Source: Escallonia rubra
Lineage: Eukaryota > Streptophyta > Magnoliopsida > Escalloniales > Escalloniaceae
Assembly (NCBI GenBank): GCA_033065855.1
Contig: JAVXUO010002733.1
Location: 62,001 to 126,000 of the forward strand
Direction of reading: 5' to 3'
Length of the DNA stretch: 64,000 nucleotides
Of this stretch, positions 48,025 to 59,291 are shown piece by piece; position 1 is the stretch's first letter, and the number at the start of each line of letters is the position of its first letter. A program made the position numbers and the translations under genes. Under the pieces are notes generated by a model. The model was not told the DNA's origin. It saw nothing but the letters and a program-made list of their open reading frames with translations, and ran no database searches.

Positions 48025-50905
48025 GAAAACAACACAAATGGTCCCTGAACTTTGGGCCATTCGGGGGTTTAGTCCCTGTATTTTCAATTTCGTACAATCA
48101 GTCCCTAAATTGTTCAATTGTTACCCGTTAAGTCCTTTTTCCCACGTGCGTCTACTTTTAGCCGTTAGTGTGCCTCACGGTGGGGGCATTTTCATCTTTT
48201 CTCCTCGCGTTTCAGCCTCCATCATCTTCCAAACTGTTGTTGCAGTCAACCACCATCCAAATGGACGGCGATGCCAACCACCACCATACAAATTGTTGTT
48301 TTCTGTAAAATGGGAAATATCTGTGAAGGATTTACTCCCAATCAGTCTTCATAGCTTATGAGAAGGGGTGATAGGCAGAGAAGCTTAGTTGCATTTTGTG
48401 GTTTACAAGAATTAATGTGATAGGTGGCCATGGTGGCTTGTGGTGACAATGGCAGCAGTTGTGGGTCTTGAGGCGGTTGGTGTCATACGATGGTCGTACC
48501 TCATAGTTGCCGATCTCACTAAAATGCTAGCTTCAAACAAGATGATGTGACTCTTAGATGTGGTGGTGGTGGGTAAAAGCCAAAAGGGTAGTGGAGGTGG
48601 TGGACATCAACCATAAAGGATTGGAAGGGTGATGGTGGGCGAAATTACTCTAAGAACCGGTAGGATACAAGGACATTAAGAGGGGGCCTTATGTAGTGGT
48701 CATGACTGGTGGAATGGAACGGCAGTGGCGACGACGACGATGGTTAAATGATGTTGGTGACGAAAGTGATGGTGGAAGGGTGGCGGCGACTGTGATGAGA
48801 GAGGAAAGATTTAGGGTTTTGTCACGCCCCGACCCTGAGGCGGACCTACATATACTATTTCAAAATATTTCTGCTTACGAGAAATATGATACTCAAAGCA
48901 TCTTACCAAAAATGTGACCTCAAAGAGGTAATCAGAGCTCTAAATCATATATGAAATAAAAGGCATTCAAGTTCCTCATCAACGTCTAATAATTGCAGCG
49001 GAAGTTTGATAACAATAATTATTTCCCAACCATTGGGGTACCAAAAGTCACTAAATAAAAAACTATTACATGGTTCTTATTTCAAAGCTACTAAGAAAAT
49101 TATTAATTAAAGTTCACTCCAAACTTAAGCATAATTCTATTAACTCCTTTAAACCGTCTCAGCTTAACTACCTGAAATGGGGAGAGAAAGGGGGGTGAGC
49201 ACAAAGCTCAGTAAAGATCACACGCACACACCCACAGAGTACAACGCTTGTATTCAATAATGTATAGCTGAGTCCAAACAAAGCATATGAAAACGAAAGT
49301 GCAAAGACGATTAAAAATCTTAGCACGACAAATAATCTCACTTCGGGACATCCAACCCATCAAATATAAAATCAAAGTCAAATTCAAAGTCAAAAGAACG
49401 CAATCGAATAATTGAACTAATTATCAAATACGATACAATCACGTAATACGTGACTGTAAAGCACGTTAACCTAAGCACGTGAAGGTTCTAAGTTCAAAGT
49501 TTGCATACCGGTAGCAATTGTCATATCATGTCATGACATCACGTTAACCTAAGCACGTGAAGGTTCTAAAATATTAGTTCAATTCAAAGAGGTCAAACGG
49601 ACATCAAAGTATCTCCAATGTATAAAGAAACTGAATATTAAAACTTTGAATTTCAAAAAGAATAGTCCAATGATTTTCGAAAATACTCGATATTATACTC
49701 GAATCGAAGAGAACGAAATGACGAGTTCAATGGAAGTTGAATCGCCTCAATCTGCGTTCGAATGATCATAAAATTTTGAAATAATGAAATATGAGCCAAA
49801 AAGAATATCAAAGGACAAGGATCAATGATGATTAAAGGACACATGGTGTGCCACATAAGCACAAATGCACGGCTAAGTGGTGGCTTTGAAAGAAAAGATG
49901 ATTTTTTTCACTCTTTCCTGGGCAAAAGAACATTGGCAACATGATTTCTTATTATCGGAACTAATTACCCATGAACCTGAAGGCTATGTTCACGATAATC
50001 CTGACAGATAGTCAGTATCAACGAAGAAAAGCAAATATTGCACCTAACGGTACAAATATTGACAGAATGTCAACAATGACCATCGTAAGCCATTATTACA
50101 TCCTGACATTCAAAGCCCAATCAACGCAAAGGGAATCAACGTCTAAGAAACAAGATTCAATTAAACACGTAGGGTTATAAAATTGAATCAGAAGGGATGT
50201 AATGCATATAACCCTTACCTCAAATCTATATAATAGTCTTCACCAAATTACGTTCGCTTCCGAAAACCTCAAAACCTAGATATTATAATTAACCCACTTA
50301 CGTTAAAATCTTAACAACCACAATTCTAATATCATCTAATTCATCCTTATAATCAAAAGTGGGTTCAAGAATCTTACCAATTGTGCACAGAAGATTGCAA
50401 TCCTCCAAAATTCTAGTTTTCTCCTTCTTCTATTTCTCTGTAACCAAAATTGAATATATCGTAAACAAACTTGGCTAGCCCTTAAAAGTCTCTAAGTTTG
50501 ATAAATAATTAAAAGACCCCTAAATATTCATTACTTATTCTAAAATACCCCAAAAATAATTAAATTTGCAAATATACTCTAAATATAACAATAATTTAAT
50601 TACTAGTTATTTGGGGTCTTACAGTTTTGGTCATACTAATGCAAATAACGGGGTTACCTTTTATAAAAAAAAAAACATATTAAGTTTTGTAAGAGATGCA
50701 TTTTTGTTAGAAGTCCAAAATATGAGGAGAAAAGACAGAAATGCCCCTTCGATGGGGCACACAAACGGCTAAAAATAGACAGACGTGTGAAAAAGGACTA
50801 CACTTGCTAACCTTAATAATTACAAAGATTATTTGTACGCATTTAAAACTACAGGGACTAAACCCCCGGATGGCTCAAAGTTCAGGGTCCATTTGTGTTG
50901 TTTCC
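48025..50905. mobile_element. Mutator-like (MULE) TIR element, interrupted by LTR-like element R
   Basis: Inverted repeats of about 190-200 bases: left GAAAACAACACAAATGGTCC with TTCGGGGGTTTAGTCCCTG, right the reverse complement (CAGGGACTAAACCCCCGG then CCATTTGTGTTGTTTCC). The arms match on through CCTTTTTCCCACGTGCGTCT-like and GGGGCATTTTCATC-like segments. Such long TIRs point to Mutator-like elements. A clean 9-base duplication was not found. Without the insertion it would be about 1.1 kb and has no transposase. Confidence 0.65.
48820..50623. mobile_element. Solo-LTR-like element R (1.8 kb) inside the MULE
   Basis: Starts TGTCACGCCCCGACCC and ends TTGGGGTCTTACA. Flanks are GGTTT and GTTTT, four of five bases alike. 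It shares the GGGGTGAGC ... AAGCTCAGTAA phrase with P and Q, so it may be a distant relative. No coding region is recognised. The phrase ACGTTAACCTAAGCACGTGAAGG... occurs twice (49463 and 49542). Confidence 0.6.
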
Positions 50906-51307
50906 TTTAATTTATAGTTGGGCTAATTACAACAATATTCTTGAGGTTAGGGTGAAATTACAATCAAGGAAACTAAGTTTCAAAATGTAGCATACCGTGA
51001 CAAAAAACTTTAAAAATATACCAGCCGTGTTCATCCGTCCAAGTTTCGTTAAAAAAATGTACTTTTTTGCTTATGTCATCCGTGCGTATTTTTTAGATGC
51101 CAATAGTAGCCTTATACCATATATCTACATATACATTGTATAAAGATTAAAAACCCTAATTTGGAAAATTAGGGTTTCAAACATAATTCCCAAATTAGGG
51201 TTTCAGACACACACACACACATATATATATACACACACACAACCTTGACCAATGTACCTTGCGGTTCGTACTGTTTGTTGACCATAATTCATGAACACAC
51301 ACACACA

Positions 51308-51562
51308 CCAGTGACGAAAGTTGAATTTGCCTAAAGTACAGTGGTCAACCAAGGAGTTAACTCTTTGAGAAAACACAGACAATAAAATTTGCTTTTTGTT
51401 AATTGCTGTTAGAGAGACTCTAATTTAGAAATTAGGGTTAAAACCTATAGGGTCTCTCTAACAACAATTAACAAGAAGCAAATTTAATTGTCAGTGTTTT
51501 CTCAAAGAGTTAACTCCTTGGTTGACCACTGTACTTTAGGCAAATTCAACTTTCATCACTGG
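51308..51562. repeat. Long inverted repeat: 111-bp arms, 33-base loop
   Basis: Left arm 51308-51418, loop 51419-51451, right arm 51452-51562. The arms differ at only about five positions by eye. The RNA would fold into a long near-perfect hairpin. Confidence 0.9.
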
Positions 51563-52760
51563 ACTTTGATTTGTGTCAAAATGACCATTGAATTCTTCGA
51601 TTGAATCCAATTGGGTCATTTTGTAAATTCTAGACATCCATAGGTCCGGTAATTTCATTAAGTCAGGGGTAAATCTGTCACTTTTAAAATATTTTAGGTT
51701 TTTGTTTGATTCTTTTTAACTTTTTTTCTTTTTCTTCTCTTTTCTTCTCCTCATCCTCCCTCGATCACCCACCTAGCCCAATAGTAGCTGACCACCACAC
51801 CCATGACACCTTACCCAAGCCTCACCACACACCCCCAACATCCCTCAACACCATATTCAAGCCTCGATTTTATGTGTGATAGTGTGCGGGATTGTGTATA
51901 TGTGTGTAACAATGCCTTCTTGTCCTCCTCCGTCCACGACCACCTCGAGGAACCTCACGCAGTCCCTAATCGAGTCTTCAAACAATAATTCGAGCACTAT
52001 AGGGAGTATTTCACGAGCAATCGACGCATTGTCAATCACGATTTTGAAGTCGGCAGTACATATAATTGAACCAGCAGGTTTTTGCAGGGGTGTTTGACTT
52101 TTTGTTTGTGTATTGAGATTGTATGGGTGCTGGATTTTTGTATATGTGTGTGTGCGTGTTTGTGTGCGATTCATTATGTATGTATTGTGTGTGGAGGGTG
52201 TAGGGTGGGCAGGCTGGGGGCTAGGGGCTAGGGGCTGGGCGTGGGTGAATTAGATCAGTACGCTAGTACGCGCGCGTATGTGTGTTTTCTATGTTGTGTG
52301 GTGGGGGCTTGGGGTGGGGTGAATTGGATCAGTTGAGAATGCCATAATTGTGGGGTGAATTGGATTAGTAAGTGTGGGGGGAGGGGGGAGGTGTTGCCAT
52401 AGTATGTTTGGTAGTTGGTGGTCGAGGCGTGGTTGTGCTTGGTGGTTTGTGGTGGTGTTAGGCTGGTCGCTAGTGGTGCGGTTGTGCTTGGTAGTTGGTG
52501 GTGGCGTCATGTGGTGGTGCTGGGATTGAAGAGAAATCAGGGGAGAAAGAAAGAAGAAGAGATTGAAATGACATATTTACCCCTAGATAAAGTCACTTAA
52601 CGGACTTAGGGCTAAAGGACCTAACAGAGTGACTTGATTGGACAAATTAGCAAATTCAGTAGTCATTTTGACACAAATCGGAGTGTAGTGACCAAAATTG
52701 AATTTGTCCAATAATACAGTGGTCAGCCAAGTAGTTAACTATTTTTCAAAAGCCAAACAC
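51452..52760. mobile_element. Inner TIR element inside the 50.9-53.5 kb MULE
   Basis: The right arm of the hairpin reads on as GACTTTGATTTGTGTCAAAATGACC, and the reverse complement of 52600-52750 repeats this with about 80% identity (GTTAACTACTTGGCTGACCACTGT, ATTTGTGTCAAAATGAC). So 51452-51640 and 52600-52760 form long terminal inverted repeats of another, probably Mutator-like, element. No clear duplication or transposase. Confidence 0.5.
52216..52239 (+). other. G-quadruplex-type motif
   Basis: GGGGGCTAGGGG, CTAGGGG and CTGGG in a row give four G-runs with loops of two or three bases. It lies within the inner TIR element. Confidence 0.6.
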
Positions 52761-52789
52761 AAACAATGTAAAAGCATGCAAAGTCAGCG

Positions 52790-53290
52790 AGTGAGATGAG
52801 GATGATGGGGCCGACGATAAGGTGGAGGAAGGTAGGGGCAGGGGGAACAATGGCGGGGTAGGAGGAAGGTGAGGGCAGGCAGCAGCAATGTGGGGAGAGG
52901 GTAGGGGCAACAACGGTGGGGTGTGGAAGGGTGGGGGAAACAACGAGAGGGCGGGGGGAGGGTAGTGGCAGGGTATGGAGTGGTGGCAGCATCAATGAGG
53001 TGCGGGTAGGGGCAGCAACAATGAGGTGGGGGGAAAATGGAACCAGCTGCGACGGGGTGGTGGCAGCAGCACGGGGGTGGGGTGAGGGTTGCCGCATCAG
53101 CGACAGGGTGTGAGGGGGGCGATGGGGACGGGTGAAGGCAGCACTAGAGAGGGGTAGAGAGAGGGTGGGTGCAACAACGGCGGGGTGGGACTGTGGGAGG
53201 AGAGGTGGGGTCAGAGTATAGTGGAGAGGGAAATCTTGGTGGTCATGGGAGGTGGAGGCTGACATGTGGTGTTTAGCAGTGGGCATGGTG
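52790..53290. repeat. G-rich degenerate minisatellite
   Basis: Phrases of the type GGTGGGGGCAGCAACAATG recur with changes on the plus strand. The 183-codon minus-strand frame across it is Pro/Ser/Thr-rich from the repeat and is not taken as a gene. Confidence 0.6.
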
Positions 53291-53537
53291 GTACTGCGAC
53301 GATGGGTTCTCCAAAAGGAAAAGAAAAATGAAAAGAGAGAGAAAGAAGAAAAGAAGTAATGGCATTTGATAAAATAAAAAAAAACCTTTAACTTAAGGGA
53401 AATAAAGTCATTTTCTTAAAACCGTTAGGTTTTTTAAGATTTCGGTTGGTCAACAGATATATATGTTCAAATTAATAGACACGTTTGTAATTTCACCGTA
53501 ACTTTATGGAAATTGTTGTAATTAGCCCTTTATAATT

Positions 53538-54164
53538 CTAACTCAAATATAAAGGGCCAACTTGTAATTTGCCCACACACAGCTATTTGCATACGTTTCA
53601 GTTTTAATATCAAAAGAAAGAACTAGAAATTTTAGCACTAACCAAGCATTCGAACCAATTTTTTGGGAGCCAAAGGTACGCAACTTGTCTTGATCTACCC
53701 TTTGTCAACCCTACGAATCTTTCAAATTATTGTTTGCTCGATGAGAATGGCCGGTCTAAATGCCAACTCTGGAATAAGCAATTTGGGATTTCTCTGCTGA
53801 ATACGAAATCTTCAGTGTTATCTTGAAATTCATTGCAATTAAAACATATTATCTTGAGTCTCCTGTACCCAATTCCCAGTTTGATGTTTTGAGGTGGTTT
53901 GGTTTGTTTTCTAGCAAGGGTTGCTTGTATAGCTGATGAAAGTAGATCCAGTTTGTTGTTATTGATGAATTTTGAGGTGGGGTTTGTCCTGCTGCAATTC
54001 TAGCCTCCAGGGTTTCAAGAACCTTGAATTGTTTTCTTTAGCAAAGTTCCTGTGGTCATAGTGAAATTTTAGTTCTTGTAAATAAAACAGTATTAGAGTC
54101 TACAATAGGTTGAAGCATCATAGAGGTGCTGCGTTTGTGACGTTGTGTGGAAGAGTGGAAGTAG
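53538..54164 (+). promoter_or_regulatory. Upstream and leader region of the rhomboid gene
   Basis: There is no MULE sequence after 53537. A GCCAAAG|GTACGC donor-like site near 53685 and pyrimidine-rich acceptor-like sites later suggest a leader intron before the ATG at 54165, but the exon limits cannot be fixed by eye. Confidence 0.35.
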
Positions 54165-54980
54165 ATGGGGAAACCACTTTTCTATGAAATCTTGGATAAA
54201 CCTGCTACAAGTTGTGTTATAGGAATATGCAGTGCAATATGGTTCTATATACAGAAGAAAAACATTGGGTATTCACATGTCGGTCTGAGTTATGAAACTG
54301 CGATTGAAGGTCATCATTGGAGGTTAATAACATCTGCATTCTCTCATATCAGCTTTCTTCATCTTGTTTTCAATATGAGTGCACTTTGGAGCCTTGGAGT
54401 TGTGGAGCAGTTAGGTCACATGGGTCTTGGTGTTGAATTTTATCTCCAGTATACGCTCGTGATGGTAGTGTTATCGGGGTTGCTAGTTTTGGTGTCATAT
54501 CATGTTTTGATTAAGAAATTCAAGATGGAGTATTTTCGGAGAGTGACTGCTGTTGGGTACTCTTGTGTAGTATTTGGATGGATGACTATTCTTTCGGTGA
54601 AGCAGCCCTCATCGAAGTTGAATCTTTTTGGTTTCCTTTCGCTTCCCATCAGTTTCGCGCCATTTGAGTCGCTCATCTTTACTTCAATAATTGTTCCACA
54701 AGCAAGTTTTCTGGGGCATTTGTCAGGAATCATAGTTGGGTACTCTATCGCATGGGGTTTGATCCATGGAATGAACAATTACTGGGCTGTTTCTATGCTG
54801 GGATGGATCGTGCTTGTGTTCGTGTCCAGTCTAAAGCGGTCTGGTGCGTTTGATTTCAGCTTTCTTGAGATTGAACCTGTTACAGATCCTTCCCTGCCTT
54901 CTGTACGGTTTCTTGCACCAGGGACTGGGCGAACATTGCAAATGAGTTCACTACACGAAGCTGGTGCCGACATTGTGTAG
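54165..54980 (+). CDS. RBL13: Rhomboid-like protein, RBL13 type
   Basis: Intact 271-residue protein from ATG 54165 to TAG, without introns in the coding part. Rhomboids are membrane serine proteases that cut substrates inside the bilayer. The protein keeps the N-terminal WR motif (W52-R53), the HxxxxHxxxN block (H61, H66, N70: [10 protein letters not shown]), the catalytic Ser133 in GYSCVVFG (the residue after Ser is Cys where many active rhomboids have Gly), and His185 in FLGHLSG. About six hydrophobic helices fit a rhomboid core. The start [17 protein letters not shown] and the overall sequence recall Arabidopsis RBL13 strongly, and the length is close. Substrate and compartment are not known from sequence; RBL13-type proteins are poorly characterised. 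It is flanked by a MULE on the left and looks host-conserved. Confidence 0.93.
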   Translation: MGKPLFYEILDKPATSCVIGICSAIWFYIQKKNIGYSHVGLSYETAIEGHHWRLITSAFSHISFLHLVFNMSALWSLGVVEQLGHMGLGVEFYLQYTLVMVVLSGLLVLVSYHVLIKKFKMEYFRRVTAVGYSCVVFGWMTILSVKQPSSKLNLFGFLSLPISFAPFESLIFTSIIVPQASFLGHLSGIIVGYSIAWGLIHGMNNYWAVSMLGWIVLVFVSSLKRSGAFDFSFLEIEPVTDPSLPSVRFLAPGTGRTLQMSSLHEAGADIV

Positions 54981-55830
54981 CTCCTGATCAGATTCTTCCA
55001 GTTTTTGGTAGAGCGTGCTGTGCTTGACTTACTCGGTGGTTTTGACGTGCATTTTCTTTTTGAAGCCAAGTACTTTGTACTCGGACCTTCAAGGATGATT
55101 GTGCCATTGTGGATAGTCAATGTTGGAAGTATGCTACGGTTTTGCTGTTATCAAACTTTTCAGGTGCTACCCCTTGAACCCTGTAGCTTATTGGAAGCAT
55201 GTCACTATCTTTCTCCAGAATATGTGCTAGAAAATCATTTTTACTGGTTTTTCGGATTAGGTCCTGGCAACTGTAAAATAACAACCATTTAGTCCCACAA
55301 GCATTTCCCTATGAGAGATGGCGGAAAATGAATTTTCCTTTGTTGTCCAAAATATAGTTTTATATCGAGATTAATGCATCGTGTCAATGCTCAATTTCCA
55401 GTTTTCTTGCTTTTACACTCAGTTGTTCATTGTTAAAGCATGATAGGTGGTGACTGACTTAATCTGTTTGCTTGTGGCATTTTATTTTCATAGAAAAATT
55501 CTAAAAGGCATGTAATGGATACAATTTTTTGTGGTTTTTCCTTGTCATTTTCTTGTCCTTCTTCTTCCTTTTTTTTTTTTCCTGATTAAGTTTTCGGTTG
55601 GTTGAACAGGGATTGGAGAGGGGCTTTCTTTGTGGGTTTTGTACTTATGATCTTTTATATGTATGCTAACATTTTAGAATACCAAACTTTAAGTAGGCCT
55701 TTTAGTATGATTGATGACTTATTCGATGAGTGTGACAGTTGCACATACGACTACCTAAGTGATTTTGTACTGGAGGTGTCTTCAAATTTATTATCATCAG
55801 GTACTTCTTAGAGTTTACAAAACTGTATAG
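54981..55830 (+). other. 3' region of the rhomboid gene, possible extra exon
   Basis: Downstream of the stop the sequence stays rich in T with no transposon. At 55580-55610 a long T-tract is followed by GGTTGGTTGAACAG, which looks like a splice acceptor, and an open stretch runs on to 55811 with MIFYMYANILEYQTL. It could be a spliced 3' exon of the same transcript or chance. Confidence 0.3.
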
Positions 55831-58434
55831 AGTTTTCATGCGCTGGAGTAAGTAATTCCCCTTGCTAGGAACATGGTGTATGTAGTGGCATAGACCATAC
55901 TAGTATCCTTCCTGCTCCTAGAAACATGGTGTACGTAGGGGCATATTTGCAAGTGCAAGTGCTTCAAATGCTTTATAAGCAAGACGACGCATTAGAATTA
56001 TGTTGGTGCATACATTTTCGCTGCCTGGATCTTATTCAACACGGTTGACTTAGAAAAGGTGGTGTTTTCTCATTTCTGAAGTTGGGCTGTGAAATATTTT
56101 GTTATCTACTTAGAAAAAAGGAAAAGGGTGACCGAGTCCCACCTCCACTCCGCACCCCTCTCCTGTTGGGGCTGGAGGGAATAACAGAAAACTGTGATGC
56201 TTCATTGTTTATTTTCTTTTCTAAGGGGTCAATTGGAGAGGCTCAATGATCCCAAAAGATTGTCTTATTTTGTTGAATTAGCTGTATGACAATTTTGCCT
56301 ATGAGTGGATACATGGGACTACTACATGAAGCTGAGGCTTACAAGCTCTCTGGCAAGAGATGAGAAAAATCTTTGAGCAATTCTTGTGCCTATTAAGAAA
56401 GAATGAATTCCAATGAAATGACATTAGAATAGTCAAGGGGGCAAAGTGGGGGGTACTACGGTGTTGTCAGAGTATGCCAACGCCTACAGCTTAGGACGCT
56501 CGTCAACAACCTTGTCGTAATAGTTGAGATTCTCTTTTTTGCAGTAATAATTGACATACCCTTCCTTAGCTGAAGGATGGCACTAGGGTACGTCAACTTA
56601 AGTCATAAGTTCACACTAGAATTTTTTAGGACAAATCAAGAATTCATGTTTACTTGATGGTGCTTGACTCGGATGGGCTATGATGTTGGAGTGAGAGGAG
56701 AGAGGAGAGTGGAGGAAAAGAGAGTAAAATCATCAAGGTGGTGCAGCAATGCTTAGCGCACGAAAGTGGTGGTTTTCTCTCCCCAGACGGTGAAAATACG
56801 TAGCTTATCCTTTCTATTTTTTTCCTGTTGTAGGAGCTTTCTCTTTAGTGTAGAGGTGGTTGTTTTCTGGAGGTGTTAGCGGTTGATTTGTTCAGTGGCG
56901 GTGGGTGATTGTGGTTGTTTTCTGGCGGTGCACGTGCGTTTGCATCTTATGGTGTTGTTCGGACGTGTGCCTGGTGGTGGCGGTGGTAAAACATCATAAA
57001 CTGGAGTGGCTGGTATCGTTGTATTTACTCCTTTTGATTGTGATGTGGGACTTTGCATTAGCTTGTTTCCATGCTGTGCTGCTTGTTTTTTGAGCAATTT
57101 GGAATGCTATTACTTTCACTTGTATCCCCCATGTAGTACTGGAAAGCAGTTGATTCTACTAAAATGTTACTCCCTGCGTTTATTGGATATCTCCCTATTA
57201 ACTTTTTATAAGCTCTTAGGATAGTTTTAATATATGTAAACATTGACTTTACATTCTTACATGTACAATGAAGTCGTCATTGTTTCATAGGGCTAGACTA
57301 TTGTGTTTTAAAGTATTGAAAGAAGGGTAAATTGCACTTGGTTCCCTAAGGTTTACATCGTTTTTCCACTTAAAACTTTATGGTTTTAATTTGCAAGACA
57401 TAATACCCTAACATTTCAAAACTTATTACATTGGATCTAAAATCGTCTCCATTAAAAAAGGTGGACAACCATCTGTATAGATGGACACAAATGTCTTCTC
57501 ACGACAAACATGCACAAAAACATAAAAGGATCCTTCAACGGTGTGACTGAAATCTCACCAGCGGTGACTGGAATCTTATCGGCAGCGACCGAAAACTCAT
57601 TGGTGTTTTTGACCGTCATTTATGAATGATCCTTCAGCTTTATAAATTACATCCTTATTTGTTTCTTATTGTTTAGAGGTGGAGGTTGGGTATGTGGTTG
57701 GTTGTGGTGTCTTTAGTAGTAACATAAGGGCTTGGTACAAAGGGGCTAAGCCTTGGTTATGGGGCTGTTCTTGGGAATCCGTGGGGTCTTGGTAGGGTGG
57801 GGTGGAGTGCTTTCTGTTGGGAAGAAATGGGGGGAATTGGGAGGTGGGGGGAGAGAGAGATCTGTCTTGTGGGGTTTTCGGGGCAAATTGTACTGGGCAG
57901 GGGGCTGGGGTTTTATAGCTCTTTTCTGGTTTTGAGCGTCCTGTGTGTCTACTTTGATATGTTGTGGGTGAGTAGTGGTTCCTCCGCCCTGTATTGGGAC
58001 AATTTGGTTAAGATTTTATACGTGTTAGTAGGAGGATGAACATTGCGGTGTTGAAGATCATAAGTTGCGTGCTGCGCCTTCTTAAACCGTGTGCTCACCT
58101 TTGGGCTGTTCGGTTCCTGATTGTCTGCTCTATGTTACCACCTTGTGCTTTGTAGATTGTTCTTATTTCTGTTCCGTTCTTTTGGATTCCTAAACATGTA
58201 GACTTTGCTTGTTACTTTAAGTTTAGTTAAAGTGTAAGATATGTTCTGTTTTCATTCAAGTGCAATGTGTATAAGTTTATTAGGTTTTTCGTTACTTTTA
58301 ACCTTTGCAGTCATATATACTGAGTCACAGGAATATCGTGACCTATAATATATGTAAGCTCTAGAATATAGTGACTGTGTAACTTTAAATTATCAATGCA
58401 ATTCTCCTATTTTACTAGAAACCTTTATATAAAA
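55831..58434. other. Gene-free stretch with one MULE-type arm
   Basis: No gene is seen. At 57325-57500 a sequence starting GGGTAAATTGCACTTGGTTC resembles a Mutator-like terminal repeat, but no second arm was found. GT- and GG-rich sequence is found at 56830-57000 and 57690-57900; open frames there are low complexity. Confidence 0.45.
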
Positions 58435-58442
58435 GGTATGGC

Positions 58443-59283
58443 TAGGGGTGCAACTTGGGCGGGCTGGATGGGCCCAAGGATTAGACCATAACCAGCCCGC
58501 TCTTCAAAAGTCGTGCCCATGTCCAGCCCAGTCCATCTACAGGTCAAATAATATGTGTGCACGCCAAACCATCAAAATTTTGGTGGATACAGGCTGGACG
58601 CGGGTTGTCCACGGTTACGAATTATTTTCTTTAAAAATGATTTCGAGACATATCATTGACCATCCAATTCTACAATTTAGTCATGATAATGAAATAAAGT
58701 ACATTAAAGTCTTAAAATAAACTTAAATGTAAGCATGGAAACAACTATTTGGGACAAAATGAGAGAGAAAAAGAAAAGAATTTTTAATCCTATGATAAGA
58801 AATAAAGTAGGAAAAGTAAAGTTTTCAAATATCTCTAAACATGAACAAATGTGGGAACCGTTACTCAACCTGGTTCAGAAAAATAAGAAAAGAATATGAG
58901 CATACATTTCCTTTTGAGTCTTTGACTTTGTCGAAGTGGGGGCTGAGAGTTCAGAAAGTACAAAAAAGAAATAAAGTAGTATTCTATTAGGTTAAGAGTT
59001 TAAGGGTCGAGATTGCATAAACTTATGTGATCCACAGTTTTTAATGACTAAAGGAAACAAAATACATATTTTTGTGTGTGTGTGTGTGTGTATAATTTAT
59101 ATTATATAATAGTTAGGCGAGTTGGTTTTCCTACGGGTTGGACGGCCCTTTGCCCATGTCCAGCCCATATTTTTTACGAGCTCAAAACATTGAACCCACG
59201 TCCACCACGGTCACTACAAAAGTAAGTCCATACCCATATTTTTGCGGGCTGGCACGGGTTGCCCGGCCCAAGTTGCACCCCTA
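58443..59283. mobile_element. Non-autonomous hAT transposon, 841 bp, 18-bp TIRs
   Basis: Left end TAGGGGTGCAACTTGGGC; right end its exact reverse complement. Flanks GGTATGGC (58435-58442) and GGTATGGG (59284-59291) are an 8-base duplication with one change. Subterminal GCCCGC/GCGGGC and GGCTGG words occur near both ends. No transposase frame. A GT microsatellite lies at about 59073-59091. Confidence 0.88.
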
Positions 59284-59291
59284 GGTATGGG

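Larger units (their letters stand above)
50920..53528. mobile_element. Mutator-like TIR element with 9-bp duplication
   Basis: Both ends read GGGCTAATTACAACAAT inward, and the arms stay similar for about 45 bases. The flanks TTTATAGTT (50911-50919) and TTTATAATT (53529-53537) match at eight of nine bases, the duplication size of Mutator-like elements. No transposase is seen. A second TIR structure and a hairpin are nested within. Confidence 0.7.

Noticed and set aside
52735-53286. 183-codon minus-strand open frame, Pro/Ser/Thr-rich
   Set aside because: It covers a degenerate G-rich minisatellite, and the composition simply mirrors the repeat. No domain.
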